Part shown: positions 25,637-33,699 of the stretch, one piece after another
Layout of the letters: each line of letters starts with the position of its first letter
How positions within the stretch are numbered: the first letter of the stretch is position 1
Source of the DNA: Salinirubrum litoreum
Lineage (GTDB): Archaea > Halobacteriota > Halobacteria > Halobacteriales > Haloferacaceae
Reading direction: 5' to 3'
NCBI RefSeq assembly: GCF_020567425.1
Contig: NZ_JAJCVJ010000001.1
Coordinates: forward strand, 806,001-870,000
DNA length: 64,000 nt
Program-made: the position numbers and the translations under genes
Notes under the pieces: model-generated
Told to the model about the DNA's origin: nothing
Database searches by the model: none
The model's input: the letters and a program-made list of their open reading frames with translations, nothing else

Positions 25637-26068
25637 ATGGCCTCCGATATCGTCCTCACAGCCGGGTTTCTCGTCTGCGGCACGTTCACCGTCGTGCTGG
25701 GGATCGTTCACTTCGCCATGCCGTGGCTACTGGACTTCGACGGTGCGATACCGATGGAAGGCGACTCGTTGCGTCCGCTCGAACTGCTCGTCGTCACGTA
25801 CCAGACGAAGCGGTCGGATATCCGCGGGATCGCGCAGATCATGAATCACGCAGTCAGTTACACCCTCGTCTCGATCGGGATCGTCGATCTCCTCGCGTCA
25901 CGCTGGCTCGCGGCGTGGTTCGCGCCGTACCTGCTCGCGTGGATCGCTGGGTGGTGGTTTCTCCGCGCGGCGACACAGCGTCACATGGGGTCCCGACCGG
26001 GCGATCGGCTGGTCGCAGCCGGGTTCACGCTCGTCGGTCTGTTCCATCTCGCGGTCGCCGTGGGGTAG
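25637..26068 (+). CDS. Four-helix membrane protein, unknown function
   Basis: A 143-residue protein with helices near 5-30, 70-88, 90-108 and 125-142. The sequence between helices 1 and 2 is SLRPLELLVVTYQTKRSDIRGIAQIMNH in part, with a conserved-looking MNHAVSYTLVSIG. No named family is recognised. Its 3' end overlaps the 3' end of the opposing DCC-family gene by 88 bases. Confidence 0.65.
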   Translation: MASDIVLTAGFLVCGTFTVVLGIVHFAMPWLLDFDGAIPMEGDSLRPLELLVVTYQTKRSDIRGIAQIMNHAVSYTLVSIGIVDLLASRWLAAWFAPYLLAWIAGWWFLRAATQRHMGSRPGDRLVAAGFTLVGLFHLAVAVG

Positions 26069-26496
26069 AGGAACCGGTGGCTGACGTCCTCGTCGGGGAT
26101 CGTACACTGGTCTTTCTGTCCGAACCAGTCGTAGCGGTTGTCGGCGACGATGTCGTACAGCGAATCGCGGAGACTCTTCGGGAGAATCCGGCCGACCCAT
26201 GCCACCCGATACGGCCACCCGAGCAGTTCCGCGACGCGGATCGCGGCGTCCGACTTCGTGTACAGTTGCTCCCCTTCGACGAGGACGAACGAGTCGAACC
26301 CCTCCGTCGGAAGGCCGTGCCGAGTCAGCAGATCCTGTCCCGCGTCGGACTGCAACGCGGCGAACGTGAGTCGCCCCTCGGGGTCACGGGGGAGCAGAAA
26401 GGAGACGAGCCCGTTACACAGGTTGCAGACGCCGTCGAACAGCACGACCGCCTCGTCCGGTTCGACACCCGTCTCGGCGTCCGTCTCAGCGGTCAT
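25981..26496 (-). CDS. DCC family thiol-disulfide oxidoreductase (DUF393)
   Basis: A 171-residue thioredoxin-like protein with the family's LFDGVCNLCNGLV (C-x2-C near 28-31), FAALQSDAGQ and VLVEGEQLYTKSDAAIRVAELLG. Homologues usually end soon after the HRFL motif; here about 27 further residues (ATARWNRPTSVNPAATS...) continue into DNA antisense to the opposing gene, so the native stop may have been lost. It overlaps the upstream DUF2071 gene by 11 bases and is co-transcribed with it. Confidence 0.85.
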   Translation of the reverse strand: MTAETDAETGVEPDEAVVLFDGVCNLCNGLVSFLLPRDPEGRLTFAALQSDAGQDLLTRHGLPTEGFDSFVLVEGEQLYTKSDAAIRVAELLGWPYRVAWVGRILPKSLRDSLYDIVADNRYDWFGQKDQCTIPDEDVSHRFLYPTATARWNRPTSVNPAATSRSPGRDPM

Positions 26497-27196
26497 CTGT
26501 GTCCTCCCGCAGCCGTCTGCTCCGAGACGCGACGACGTCCAGCCCCGGGCTGTAGTAGTACACCGGCTCTGTGTCCGGGCGAGCAAAGCCGTCGGCCCGC
26601 AACAGGGTATCGGTCTCGACGGTGGCGTCGGCCGGGTACAGCGCCCACGTGTCGTGATCGACGTCGGTGTACCGGATCGTGCCGTCGGGCGCTTCGGTGC
26701 AGAAGCGATAGCGCTCCACGAGGAACTCCGCCAGCGGGTCGGTCGGCGCGTCGAAGGGTTCGCCGGTCGGCCAGTAGGTCGCTTCGTAGCGGCCGGGACG
26801 GGCACCTGGATGGTGGCGTCGGCTCGTGAACCGGACGCGCCCGTCGCTCATCTCCAACGCGATCCGGGCGTAGTAGTACGGCAAGTGATGGAACAGGCGA
26901 GCACCGGTGACGCTGAGGAGCCCCTGTGCGTCGAGGCTGAAGAAGTAGACGCTCGGGACGCCATCACGCGTGACGTAGGTCCGGACGTTTATCTCCGGAA
27001 GTCGCACGCCGAGCGATCGCGGGGTCCCTTTCGGCCGGACGGCGACGTTTGTGAACGGGATCACCGAGAGCCACGCGCTCCCGTCGTGCGTATCCGCGCT
27101 CAGCGACGCGGGGAGATGGGCGTCCATCAGCACCGGGTCGACCGGCCAGTTCTCGAACAACAGGTGGCGCCAGCCCATCTCCAGTGGAACGACCAT
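26486..27196 (-). CDS. DUF2071 (YqjF-like) protein
   Basis: A 236-residue protein that starts PLEMGWRHLLFENWPVDP and has WLSVIPFTNVAVRP, INVRTYV, GVYFFSLDA-like (VYFFSLDAQG) and LPYYYARI, all typical of DUF2071. The fold is beta-rich; the function is unknown. It is the first gene of a two-gene unit with the DCC oxidoreductase, a pairing that suggests a shared redox or binding role. ATG at 27196. Confidence 0.85.
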   Translation of the reverse strand: MVVPLEMGWRHLLFENWPVDPVLMDAHLPASLSADTHDGSAWLSVIPFTNVAVRPKGTPRSLGVRLPEINVRTYVTRDGVPSVYFFSLDAQGLLSVTGARLFHHLPYYYARIALEMSDGRVRFTSRRHHPGARPGRYEATYWPTGEPFDAPTDPLAEFLVERYRFCTEAPDGTIRYTDVDHDTWALYPADATVETDTLLRADGFARPDTEPVYYYSPGLDVVASRSRRLREDTDDR

Positions 27197-27257
27197 AGTG
27201 GGTAGTCAGGTGACCGACGGAAATTCCTCCCGGTGCGTTCGGCAGCAGCGCCGGAAG

Positions 27258-27809
27258 TCACTCCACAGGCGAGCGGGAGCGTTCGTAGAGGGTCCCTGCG
27301 AGGATGCCGAGCGGGAGCGTGATCCAGCACGTGGCCACGAACGCGACGGAGGTGAACGCGGCGACGCCGACGACGGCTTCGGTGATGGCATCGCCGGTAA
27401 GGACGGCGAGGACGACGGCACCACAGGTCCCGACCACCGCCGGACCCACGTAGACCAGCATCGTCGCGAGGAAGCCGTTCACCGCACCGATAAACGGGAC
27501 CGAGGGTGGAACCGAACGCCACGCGACGACCCCGGCGACGAACCCGAGGGGGGCGACGACGCCGGCGACGGTGCCAGCCCCGCTGAGCAACCCGATAGTG
27601 GCGAACCCGAGAAACTGTCCCGACGAAGCGCTCCCGACACTCGCCGAGAGGAGTAGGATGGCGACGAACTGCACGACGAAGTAGAGAACTCCGGCACCCG
27701 CAGCCGCAATTCCCATCGCGTATCCGGCACCGATAGTCCGGTCGTCACCACGCGGTAGCCGATCGAGGTGCCGACAGGGGGCCACGGCGCTTGGAGCGGG
27801 GAGGGCCAT
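27258..27809 (-). CDS. Four-helix membrane protein ending in LYERSRS
   Basis: A 183-residue protein with glycine/alanine-rich helices (about 33-55, 65-95, 105-130 and 140-170). The end ITLPLGILAGTLYERSRS echoes the IVPIAATVGYGYERYVARG end of the gene at 29832-30308, so the two may be distant relatives. An in-frame ATG at about 27716 (MGIAAAGAG) could be the true start, since the first 31 residues look non-membranous and Arg/Pro-rich. Confidence 0.6.
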   Translation of the reverse strand: MALPAPSAVAPCRHLDRLPRGDDRTIGAGYAMGIAAAGAGVLYFVVQFVAILLLSASVGSASSGQFLGFATIGLLSGAGTVAGVVAPLGFVAGVVAWRSVPPSVPFIGAVNGFLATMLVYVGPAVVGTCGAVVLAVLTGDAITEAVVGVAAFTSVAFVATCWITLPLGILAGTLYERSRSPVE

Positions 27810-27960
27810 ATCGGAACGTCACGGGACTGTCTATTCATTCTTGTGACGGCATCGACGTGAGTCTACACCCTATCGGCCCGCAGAACACTCTCGGTCGGGT
27901 CTACACGTCCACAACACTCACCGAAGGCAGACCGACACTAGGTCGATGCGGTACTGCACA

Positions 27961-28461
27961 CTACTCGCCGGTGAGAGACGGGATCGCTACGTGGACGAGA
28001 GCGAACAGCGCCAATCCCGATACGATAAAGGCAAACCCGAGCACCGGTTGTTCCCCCCACGGTAGTTCGAGCGGTGCCCTGTCGAGCAGACCCACTCTAT
28101 CCGGGTTCCGTATCTGTCCCCAGCTTAGCGTAGCGCCGATCGTGACGAGTATCCAAGAGCCATACGTGCCGACCAGCGCTAGATATCTGCTAGTTTGGGC
28201 CGGACCACGAGACGTGGTCGCATCCCCACTCGCGTCTGGGTCGGCGTCGAACTTGTACTCCCCACTCGTCTCTGATTCGGTGTCGAACCTGTCGTACCAC
28301 CCGGCGTACAACAGCACCACACCGAGTCCAGCGAGTACAATCCCGAGTGTACTCGTCTCTACGGGGAGTTCGACCCAGGTGGCTGGAACGAAGTACAGTA
28401 TCGTCCCACCAGCCATGAGTACGATCGGAACGTAGCCGAGTAGTCTCTCGATGGCTCTCAT
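27961..28461 (-). CDS. Four-helix membrane protein with polar central loop
   Basis: A 166-residue protein. Helices lie near 7-25, 37-55, 95-112 and 140-158, with a polar, acidic loop (FDTESETSGEYKFDADPDASGD) between helices 2 and 3. No family is recognised. It is one of a run of small minus-strand membrane genes. Confidence 0.65.
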   Translation of the reverse strand: MRAIERLLGYVPIVLMAGGTILYFVPATWVELPVETSTLGIVLAGLGVVLLYAGWYDRFDTESETSGEYKFDADPDASGDATTSRGPAQTSRYLALVGTYGSWILVTIGATLSWGQIRNPDRVGLLDRAPLELPWGEQPVLGFAFIVSGLALFALVHVAIPSLTGE

Positions 28462-28573
28462 GGTATGAACAGCTCGTTCGAAACGTTTCGATCACACGCG
28501 ATCGGCTTGTGTTTTGGGACGACGAGGCTCCGGATCACCGTCCGAAGGCGGCCTTCGGGATGTGCGAACAGCA

Positions 28574-28849
28574 TTACGACTCTTCCCGTACGGACGGCGC
28601 ACCGGTTCCGGTTTCGTTCCGTACGACGAAGTAGAGAGCCCAGACGACGAACCCGCCGAGCCCCCCGAGGAACACGCCGAGAAACGATCCGGCACCCCAC
28701 GCGAAGGCGTGAGATTGGTTCCGGCGCTTCGCGTCGCGGTAGATCCACACAGCAACACCGATATTGACGAGAAACAGTACCACGGGAATTACAAGGACGA
28801 TGAGGAGTTCGACACTGATCGGACCGCCTGCCTGAGGTGTAATCGACAT
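28574..28849 (-). CDS. Two-helix small membrane protein
   Basis: A 91-residue protein. Helix 1 is ELLIVLVIPVVLFLVNIGVA; then a positive YRDAKRRNQSHAFAWG loop, a glycine-rich helix 2 (FLGVFLGGLGGFVVWALYFV), and a polar tail. The YRDAKRR loop recurs in many small haloarchaeal membrane proteins. The TATA-like TTTTTACAATAG on the minus strand lies about 28 bases before the ATG, with repeated TTCGCGGCCG motifs further upstream. Confidence 0.7.
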   Translation of the reverse strand: MSITPQAGGPISVELLIVLVIPVVLFLVNIGVAVWIYRDAKRRNQSHAFAWGAGSFLGVFLGGLGGFVVWALYFVVRNETGTGAPSVREES

Positions 28850-28890
28850 GAGTGCGCGTTGCGGCCGTGCTATTGTAAAAACGAATGCGG

Positions 28891-28935
28891 TTTTCGCGGC
28901 CGCAAAGCGGCGATTCGCGGCCGTGAAACGATCGG
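28891..28935. repeat. 21-bp tandem motif upstream of the two-helix gene
   Basis: Two adjacent imperfect copies beginning TTCGCGGCCGCAAAGCGGCG (28893) and TTCGCGGCCGTGAAACGATC (28914), at 44-86 bases before the gene at 28849. A third copy, TTCGTGGCCGCAAACCGCGA (29701-29720), lies at the same distance before the next gene upstream (29654). A shared cis element is likely. Confidence 0.55.
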
Positions 28936-29081
28936 ACGAGAGTCAGTTGGCCGGACTCCCGGGGTGGCACACCACGGCAGGTACTGCGACAGTGCCAAGA
29001 ACATACGGCGGGGGGTTCGACCCGTCTGTCCCCAGGAGTTGTTGGACATCGACACGTCATCGCCACGGCTAGTTCGCCCCA

Positions 29082-29654
29082 CTACCGCACGACACGCTCG
29101 CCAGCGACCAGGAACAGCCCGGCGATCAGTAGTTGAAGTGCGGTGACGCCGACGAACAGCCCGCCGGTCGCGAGGACGGCGGCGAGGGATTCGATCGGAC
29201 CTCCTGTCTCGTTCAGGAGTCCGACGATGACGATGCTCGTGCTGCTACCGAGTACAACTATCGACACCAACCCACCTAGCACGAAGAGTCGGAAGCCTGC
29301 CGTGTCCGACACTGTGAGGAAGCCGATGGAGAGCCGGTCGTGCGGGGCTTCGGTAGCGAAGGCGTCTTTCCCTTCGGGGGACAGCGGCCAGTTCGACTCC
29401 TGGTAATTGATGTAGTACAGTGTGACCGAGTCGGGGTACGTCTCGGTGGCGACGATATCGATCTCCTGCAACTCGTTCAGTCGGTTCCGTACCGTCGCTT
29501 TGCTCACGTCCGGTTTGACGAGAGCTTGGAGCTGACGAGCCGAGAAGAACGGCCGCTCTGAGTCGACCATCGTCTCGACGACGTGCTTTTGTGAGAGCGT
29601 GTTGTCGAGGTTCTGATCGAGCCGATTGTCGATCCAACTCGGAAGCTCGGACAC
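29082..29654 (-). CDS. Winged-helix protein fused to C-terminal membrane helices
   Basis: A 190-residue protein. Residues 1-85 form a winged helix (FFSARQLQALVKPDVSKATVRNRLNELQEIDIVATETYP). The C-terminal half has two to three transmembrane helices (about 113-140 and 148-185). This layout suits a membrane-bound one-component regulator. The start is a GTG 28-35 bases downstream of a clear TATA box (TATAAATA, 29682-29689), with a TTCGTGGCCG motif just beyond it. Target genes are unknown; neighbouring membrane genes are candidates. Confidence 0.72.
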   Translation of the reverse strand: MSELPSWIDNRLDQNLDNTLSQKHVVETMVDSERPFFSARQLQALVKPDVSKATVRNRLNELQEIDIVATETYPDSVTLYYINYQESNWPLSPEGKDAFATEAPHDRLSIGFLTVSDTAGFRLFVLGGLVSIVVLGSSTSIVIVGLLNETGGPIESLAAVLATGGLFVGVTALQLLIAGLFLVAGERVVR

Positions 29655-29681
29655 GGTGGGTCGGTGGAACGGCCGGAAGGG

Positions 29682-29689
29682 TATAAATA
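29682..29689 (-). promoter_or_regulatory. TATA box of the winged-helix/membrane fusion gene
   Basis: TATTTATA on the minus strand, 28-35 bases before the GTG at 29654; one of the clearest promoters in the window. A TTCGTGGCCGCAAACCGCGA element follows on its upstream side (29701-29720). Confidence 0.65.
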
Positions 29690-29831
29690 CCGAACAGGAT
29701 TTCGTGGCCGCAAACCGCGAATCGGCAGGTGGGAAACGGTGAAAGTCCAGCAGTTGGTTGCGTGCAGCTCCGGTTGTTCGATTACGTACACATAATGTCG
29801 ATAAGGGCGACTGGAACTCGACACCGACCAG

Positions 29832-30308
29832 TCACGCCTGTCCTCTGGCTACGTACCGTTCGTATCCGTATCCCACGGTCGCCGCTATCGGGACGATGAA
29901 CGGGAGCGTGATGAGCAGTCCGAGTCCAACGATCAGGGCGAGGAACTCGATGGCTTCGAACACCGTCCCGCTTGTAGGTGGGCCGATGGTGGGAGCCTCT
30001 AGCACGATGGCCGTGATGCCTACCAGGGCCGTGAACAGGAACACGGCGACGGCTCCCGATATGGCGCCGGCCATGGCACCGTAGCGTGGGTTCGGTTCCT
30101 CCGGCATCACCACACGCCAGACGACAGTCGCGACGGTCAGCGCGAGGACTGGCGTGACGATTATCCCGAGGGTGGCGCCGGGGTTCCCCCGACCGGATCC
30201 AGAAAAGAGGTTGAAGAGGGCGAAGAGCGAGGCGGCGACGTACGCCGACCCGGCGATGGCGAGGCCCGCCCCGACGTCTCGCCGAGATAGGCCCAAGGAG
30301 TCGAACAT
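29832..30308 (-). CDS. Four-helix membrane protein, parent of the 25.3-kb remnant
   Basis: A 158-residue protein with helices near 15-35, 45-65, 80-102 and 122-146, ending GYGYERYVARG. Its last 40 residues resemble the frameshifted fragment at 25296-25455. The start MFDSLGLSRRDVGAGLAIAG is clean. The family is unknown. Confidence 0.7.
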   Translation of the reverse strand: MFDSLGLSRRDVGAGLAIAGSAYVAASLFALFNLFSGSGRGNPGATLGIIVTPVLALTVATVVWRVVMPEEPNPRYGAMAGAISGAVAVFLFTALVGITAIVLEAPTIGPPTSGTVFEAIEFLALIVGLGLLITLPFIVPIAATVGYGYERYVARGQA

Positions 30309-30489
30309 GTTCTACCAGGCGCACGTTAGCGGATACTCGGTCATAAACGTTCGACCACCGACCGCCGTGATTCATTCCTCGTCGACTCGCGCTCCGTCTC
30401 CAGCACAGTTCCGACGAACCGCCGGGAACTGAGGATCTCGACAGACCGAACTCCACAGGTTTACGCCGGGGGACGCGCAAGCCACGCCC

Positions 30490-31332
30490 ATGACGACCCC
30501 GTGGTTCGCGGACCTGTCGCCCGACGAGGCCGCCAGCGAGACGGCCCGCAGTCGGATTCGAGACGGGTCGGCGGACGCCCCCGACGACTGGCCGGCACGC
30601 GCGGTCGAATCGGGCTTCGCCGAGAGCGAGTCGGACTACTACGCCACGTTGCGCGAGGCGACCATCTCTGCGACACGCGAGGCGGTCACCGAACGCGAAC
30701 GCGCCGACGACCAGCAGTTGGTCCACGCGGTGCGCGCGATGGACGACACCGCCCGCACCGCGAACGAACTCGCCGAGCGACTCGCGGAGTGGGCCGGGAG
30801 CCTCTTCGACGACCCCGGCACCGGCATCGCGGGTGCCCGCGCCGTCGCCGACATCGACCCCGCCGATCCGACCGAGGAACGCGCCGTCTCGCTCGCACAG
30901 CGTGTCGTGGACCTCGCCGACGAGCGCGACGACCTGGAGTCCTACGTCCGAGAGCGCGCCCCGACCGTCTACCCGAACCTCGCGGAGATGGCCGGGCCGG
31001 TGCTGGCGACCCGCCTCGTCGCGCTCGTCGGCGGCCTGGAGTCGTTGGCGAAGAAACCCTCGGGGACGATCCAAGTGCTCGGTGCCGAGGACGCGCTGTT
31101 CGCGCACCTCCGGGGCCACGCCCCCTCGCCGAAACACGGGATCATCTTCACCCACGAGTACGTTCGCGGGACCCGCCGCGAGGACCGCGGCTCGGCCGCC
31201 CGTGCCTTCGCCGGCAAGTTGGCGATCGCCGCACGCATCGACCACTACTCCGGCGACTACCGTCCGGAACTCCACGCCGAACTGCGCGACAGGATCGAGA
31301 CGATTCAGGCGCGAGGTGCCGACGATGCGTGA
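30490..31332 (+). CDS. nop5: Nop5/Nop56-58 C/D box sRNP core protein
   Basis: A 280-residue scaffold of the archaeal C/D box RNP that guides 2'-O-methylation of RNA. Coiled-coil and Nop domains are clear: NLAEMAGPVLATRLVALVG, KKPSGTIQVLGAEDALFAHL, PKHGIIFTHEYVRG, and FAGKLAIAARIDHYSG. It binds L7Ae-bound guide RNA and fibrillarin. It overlaps the following fibrillarin gene by 8 bases, the standard archaeal pair. Confidence 0.96.
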   Translation: MTTPWFADLSPDEAASETARSRIRDGSADAPDDWPARAVESGFAESESDYYATLREATISATREAVTERERADDQQLVHAVRAMDDTARTANELAERLAEWAGSLFDDPGTGIAGARAVADIDPADPTEERAVSLAQRVVDLADERDDLESYVRERAPTVYPNLAEMAGPVLATRLVALVGGLESLAKKPSGTIQVLGAEDALFAHLRGHAPSPKHGIIFTHEYVRGTRREDRGSAARAFAGKLAIAARIDHYSGDYRPELHAELRDRIETIQARGADDA

Positions 31333-32023
31333 ACTCCCCACGGCGACCGACGGCGGGAGGCCGTCGCTCCCCGTAGCAACCGACGGCGGGAGGCCGTCGC
31401 TCCCCGCGGGCGTCGAACGCCGGAGCTTCGACGGCCGGGAACGACTGGCGACGCGCGGGCCGACCGTCTACGGCGAACCCTCGGACGGCGAGTGGCGCCT
31501 CTGGGACGCCGGGCGCTCGAAACTCGGTGCGATGCTCGCACTCGGGATGGACACTGGCCTCGCTGGCGGTGAGTCGGTGCTGTACCTCGGCGCGGCGAGT
31601 GGGACCACGGTCAGCCACGTCGCAGACTTCTCGGGACCGACCTACGCGGTGGAGTTCGCGCCCCGACCGACCCGCGATCTGCTCGGCGTGGCAGAAGACC
31701 GCCAGAACCTCTTCCCGCTGCTGAAGGACGCCCGGAAGCCGGCGACCTACGCTCACGTCGTGGAGTCGAATCTGGACGTGCTCGTGCAGGACGTGGCGAC
31801 ACGCGGGCAGGCCGAGGTCGCCCTGCGGAACCGGCAGTTCCTCGCGGACGACGGGCGACTGCTGGTCGCTATCAAAGCCAGAAGCGAGGACGTGACCGCC
31901 GACCCGAGCGACGTGTTCGAGTCGGTACTCGGCGAGTTGGAGACGGGCTACGAGGTTCTGGAGACCGAGCGACTGGATCGGTTCCACGAGGACCACCTCG
32001 GCATCGTGGCGAGGCCGAGGTAG
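31325..32023 (+). CDS. flpA: Fibrillarin, rRNA/tRNA 2'-O-methyltransferase
   Basis: A 232-residue SAM-dependent methyltransferase of the C/D box RNP. SAM motif I is VLYLGAASGTTVSHVADF; then TYAVEFAPRP, the Asp in LDVLVQDVA, and the catalytic lysine in LLVAIKARS. The N-terminus is odd: residues 6-27 are two copies of ATDGGRPSLP(V/A), encoded by a 33-bp tandem repeat absent from typical fibrillarins. An alternative start downstream is possible but no good ATG follows before the core. Confidence 0.95.
   Translation: MRELPTATDGGRPSLPVATDGGRPSLPAGVERRSFDGRERLATRGPTVYGEPSDGEWRLWDAGRSKLGAMLALGMDTGLAGGESVLYLGAASGTTVSHVADFSGPTYAVEFAPRPTRDLLGVAEDRQNLFPLLKDARKPATYAHVVESNLDVLVQDVATRGQAEVALRNRQFLADDGRLLVAIKARSEDVTADPSDVFESVLGELETGYEVLETERLDRFHEDHLGIVARPR
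31343..31408. repeat. 33-bp tandem repeat with internal hairpins at the fibrillarin N-terminus
   Basis: Two 33-bp units begin at 31343 and 31376, with a single base difference in most of their length. Each contains a perfect inverted repeat CGACGGC-gggag-GCCGTCG. In frame the units encode ATDGGRPSLP(V/A). They look like a palindromic mini-element inserted or expanded inside the coding region. Confidence 0.75.
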
Positions 32024-32039
32024 TTCGACTTCGCCTACG

Positions 32040-33557
32040 CTACTCCAACAGCGACTCGCCGGTCATCGCGTCCGGTTGTGGCAGACTCATCAGTTCGAGA
32101 ATCGTCGGCGCGAGATCACAGAGCGCGCCGCCCGAGCGCAGGGTCCGGCCGCCACCGTCGCCGGCCGGCGTGAGGTAGATCACCGGCACCGGGTTGAACG
32201 TGTGGGCGGTGTGCGGCCGGTCTGCGGTGCCCATGTCGTCGGCGTTCCCGTGGTCGGCCGTGACGATCGCGTGCCCGCCGGCTTCTGCCACGGCGTCCAG
32301 CAACCGGCCGAGTTGTTCGTCCACCGCCTCGACTGCCGCCACGGCGGCGTCGAAGTCGCCGGTGTGCCCCACCATGTCCGGGTTCGCGTAGTTGACGACG
32401 AGCAGGTCCGGGTCGTCCGCCTCGATGAACTCTATTGCCGTGTCGGTCACACCTTCGGCGGACATCTCCGGCTTGCGGTCGTAGGTCGGCACGTCCGGAC
32501 TCTCGACGATCTGGCGGTTCTCGCCGGGGAACTCGACCTCGCGCCCGCCGTTGAGGAAGTAGGTGACGTGGGCGTACTTCTCGGATTCGGCCAGTCGCAG
32601 TTGCGTGAGTCCGGTCTCCGAGACAACTTCGCCGAGCGTGTCCTCCGGCTGGTTCGGCGGGTAGGCGACCGGGAGACCGAACTCCTTGTCGTACTCGGTC
32701 ATCGTGACGACCCGCGTCGCCGGCGGGGTGGTGTCCGCGCCCCACGCCTCAGGCTCGATGTCGGCGAGCATCCGGACCAGTTGCCGGGCGCGGTCGGCCC
32801 GGAAGTTGAAGAAGACGACCGCGTCGCCGTCGTCCAGCGTCGCGCCGCCCGCCACGGTGGTCGGCTCGACGAACTCGTCGGTCTCCCCGCGCTCGTAGGA
32901 CTCGGTCACGGCCGCGACCGCAGAGTCGGCTTCGTACTCTGCCTCGCGGGAGACGATGGCGTCGTAGGCGCGCCGGGTGCGGTCCCAGTTCTGGTCGCGG
33001 TCCATCGCGTAGTAGCGCCCCGAGACGGTCGCCACGCCGCCCGTGTCCTGTTCGTCGACGACCGACTGGAGGGCTTCGAGGTAGCCCTCGCCGCCGTGCG
33101 GGTCGGTGTCCCGGCCGTCGGTGAAGGCGTGGGTCACGGCGTCGGTCCCCCGCCGGCCCGCGAGTTCGATCAGCGCGTGGAGGTGCTCCTGTGAAGAGTG
33201 GACGCCGCCGTCGGAGACGAGTCCCATGAAGTGGACCTGTCCGTCGTTCGCCTCGGCGTGCTCGAACGCCGAGAGCAGGGCCTCGTTCTCGAAGAAGGAG
33301 CCGTCCTCGATGTCGTCGCCGATCCGAGTGTACGCCTGCTTGACGACCCGGCCCGCACCGATGTTGAGGTGACCGACCTCGGAGTTGCCCATCTGCCCGT
33401 CGGGGAGACCGACGGCGCGCCCGTGCGTCGTCAGCGTCTCGTGTGCCCCGGCGTTCCAGATGCGGTCGAAGGTCGGCGTGTCGGCCGCCTTCACCGCGTC
33501 CCGTCGGTCGTGGTCGCCCAGTCCCCAGCCGTCGAGTACCACCAGTGCGGCTCGCAT
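32040..33557 (-). CDS. gpmI: 2,3-bisphosphoglycerate-independent phosphoglycerate mutase
   Basis: A 505-residue two-metal phosphoglycerate mutase of the alkaline phosphatase superfamily, interconverting 3- and 2-phosphoglycerate. The N-terminal DGWG metal site, the nucleophile Ser59 in GNSEVGH, THAFTDGRDTDPHGG, YYAMDRD, and the C-terminal VTADHGNADDM and HTAHTFNPVPV are all present. ATG 33557 is chosen over 33632 because family members begin at AALVVLDGWG. Length is normal. Confidence 0.96.
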   Translation of the reverse strand: MRAALVVLDGWGLGDHDRRDAVKAADTPTFDRIWNAGAHETLTTHGRAVGLPDGQMGNSEVGHLNIGAGRVVKQAYTRIGDDIEDGSFFENEALLSAFEHAEANDGQVHFMGLVSDGGVHSSQEHLHALIELAGRRGTDAVTHAFTDGRDTDPHGGEGYLEALQSVVDEQDTGGVATVSGRYYAMDRDQNWDRTRRAYDAIVSREAEYEADSAVAAVTESYERGETDEFVEPTTVAGGATLDDGDAVVFFNFRADRARQLVRMLADIEPEAWGADTTPPATRVVTMTEYDKEFGLPVAYPPNQPEDTLGEVVSETGLTQLRLAESEKYAHVTYFLNGGREVEFPGENRQIVESPDVPTYDRKPEMSAEGVTDTAIEFIEADDPDLLVVNYANPDMVGHTGDFDAAVAAVEAVDEQLGRLLDAVAEAGGHAIVTADHGNADDMGTADRPHTAHTFNPVPVIYLTPAGDGGGRTLRSGGALCDLAPTILELMSLPQPDAMTGESLLE

Positions 33558-33661
33558 ACCCGGTCGGTCGCGGTCCCGCGCCGAATAGGCTTCGCTTCCC
33601 GCAGTGCCGTCTACGAGTCGGACACACTCCACTCGCCTCCCGGTTCACGGCCCCGTTGCCA

Positions 33662-33672
33662 CCAGTTATATT
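33662..33672 (+). promoter_or_regulatory. TATA box of the Vps62/NLP-like gene
   Basis: CCAGTTATATT about 28-38 bases before the ATG at 33700; leaderless spacing. Confidence 0.5.
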
Positions 33673-33699
33673 CCGGAGAAGCCTGAACTGACGGTATCT

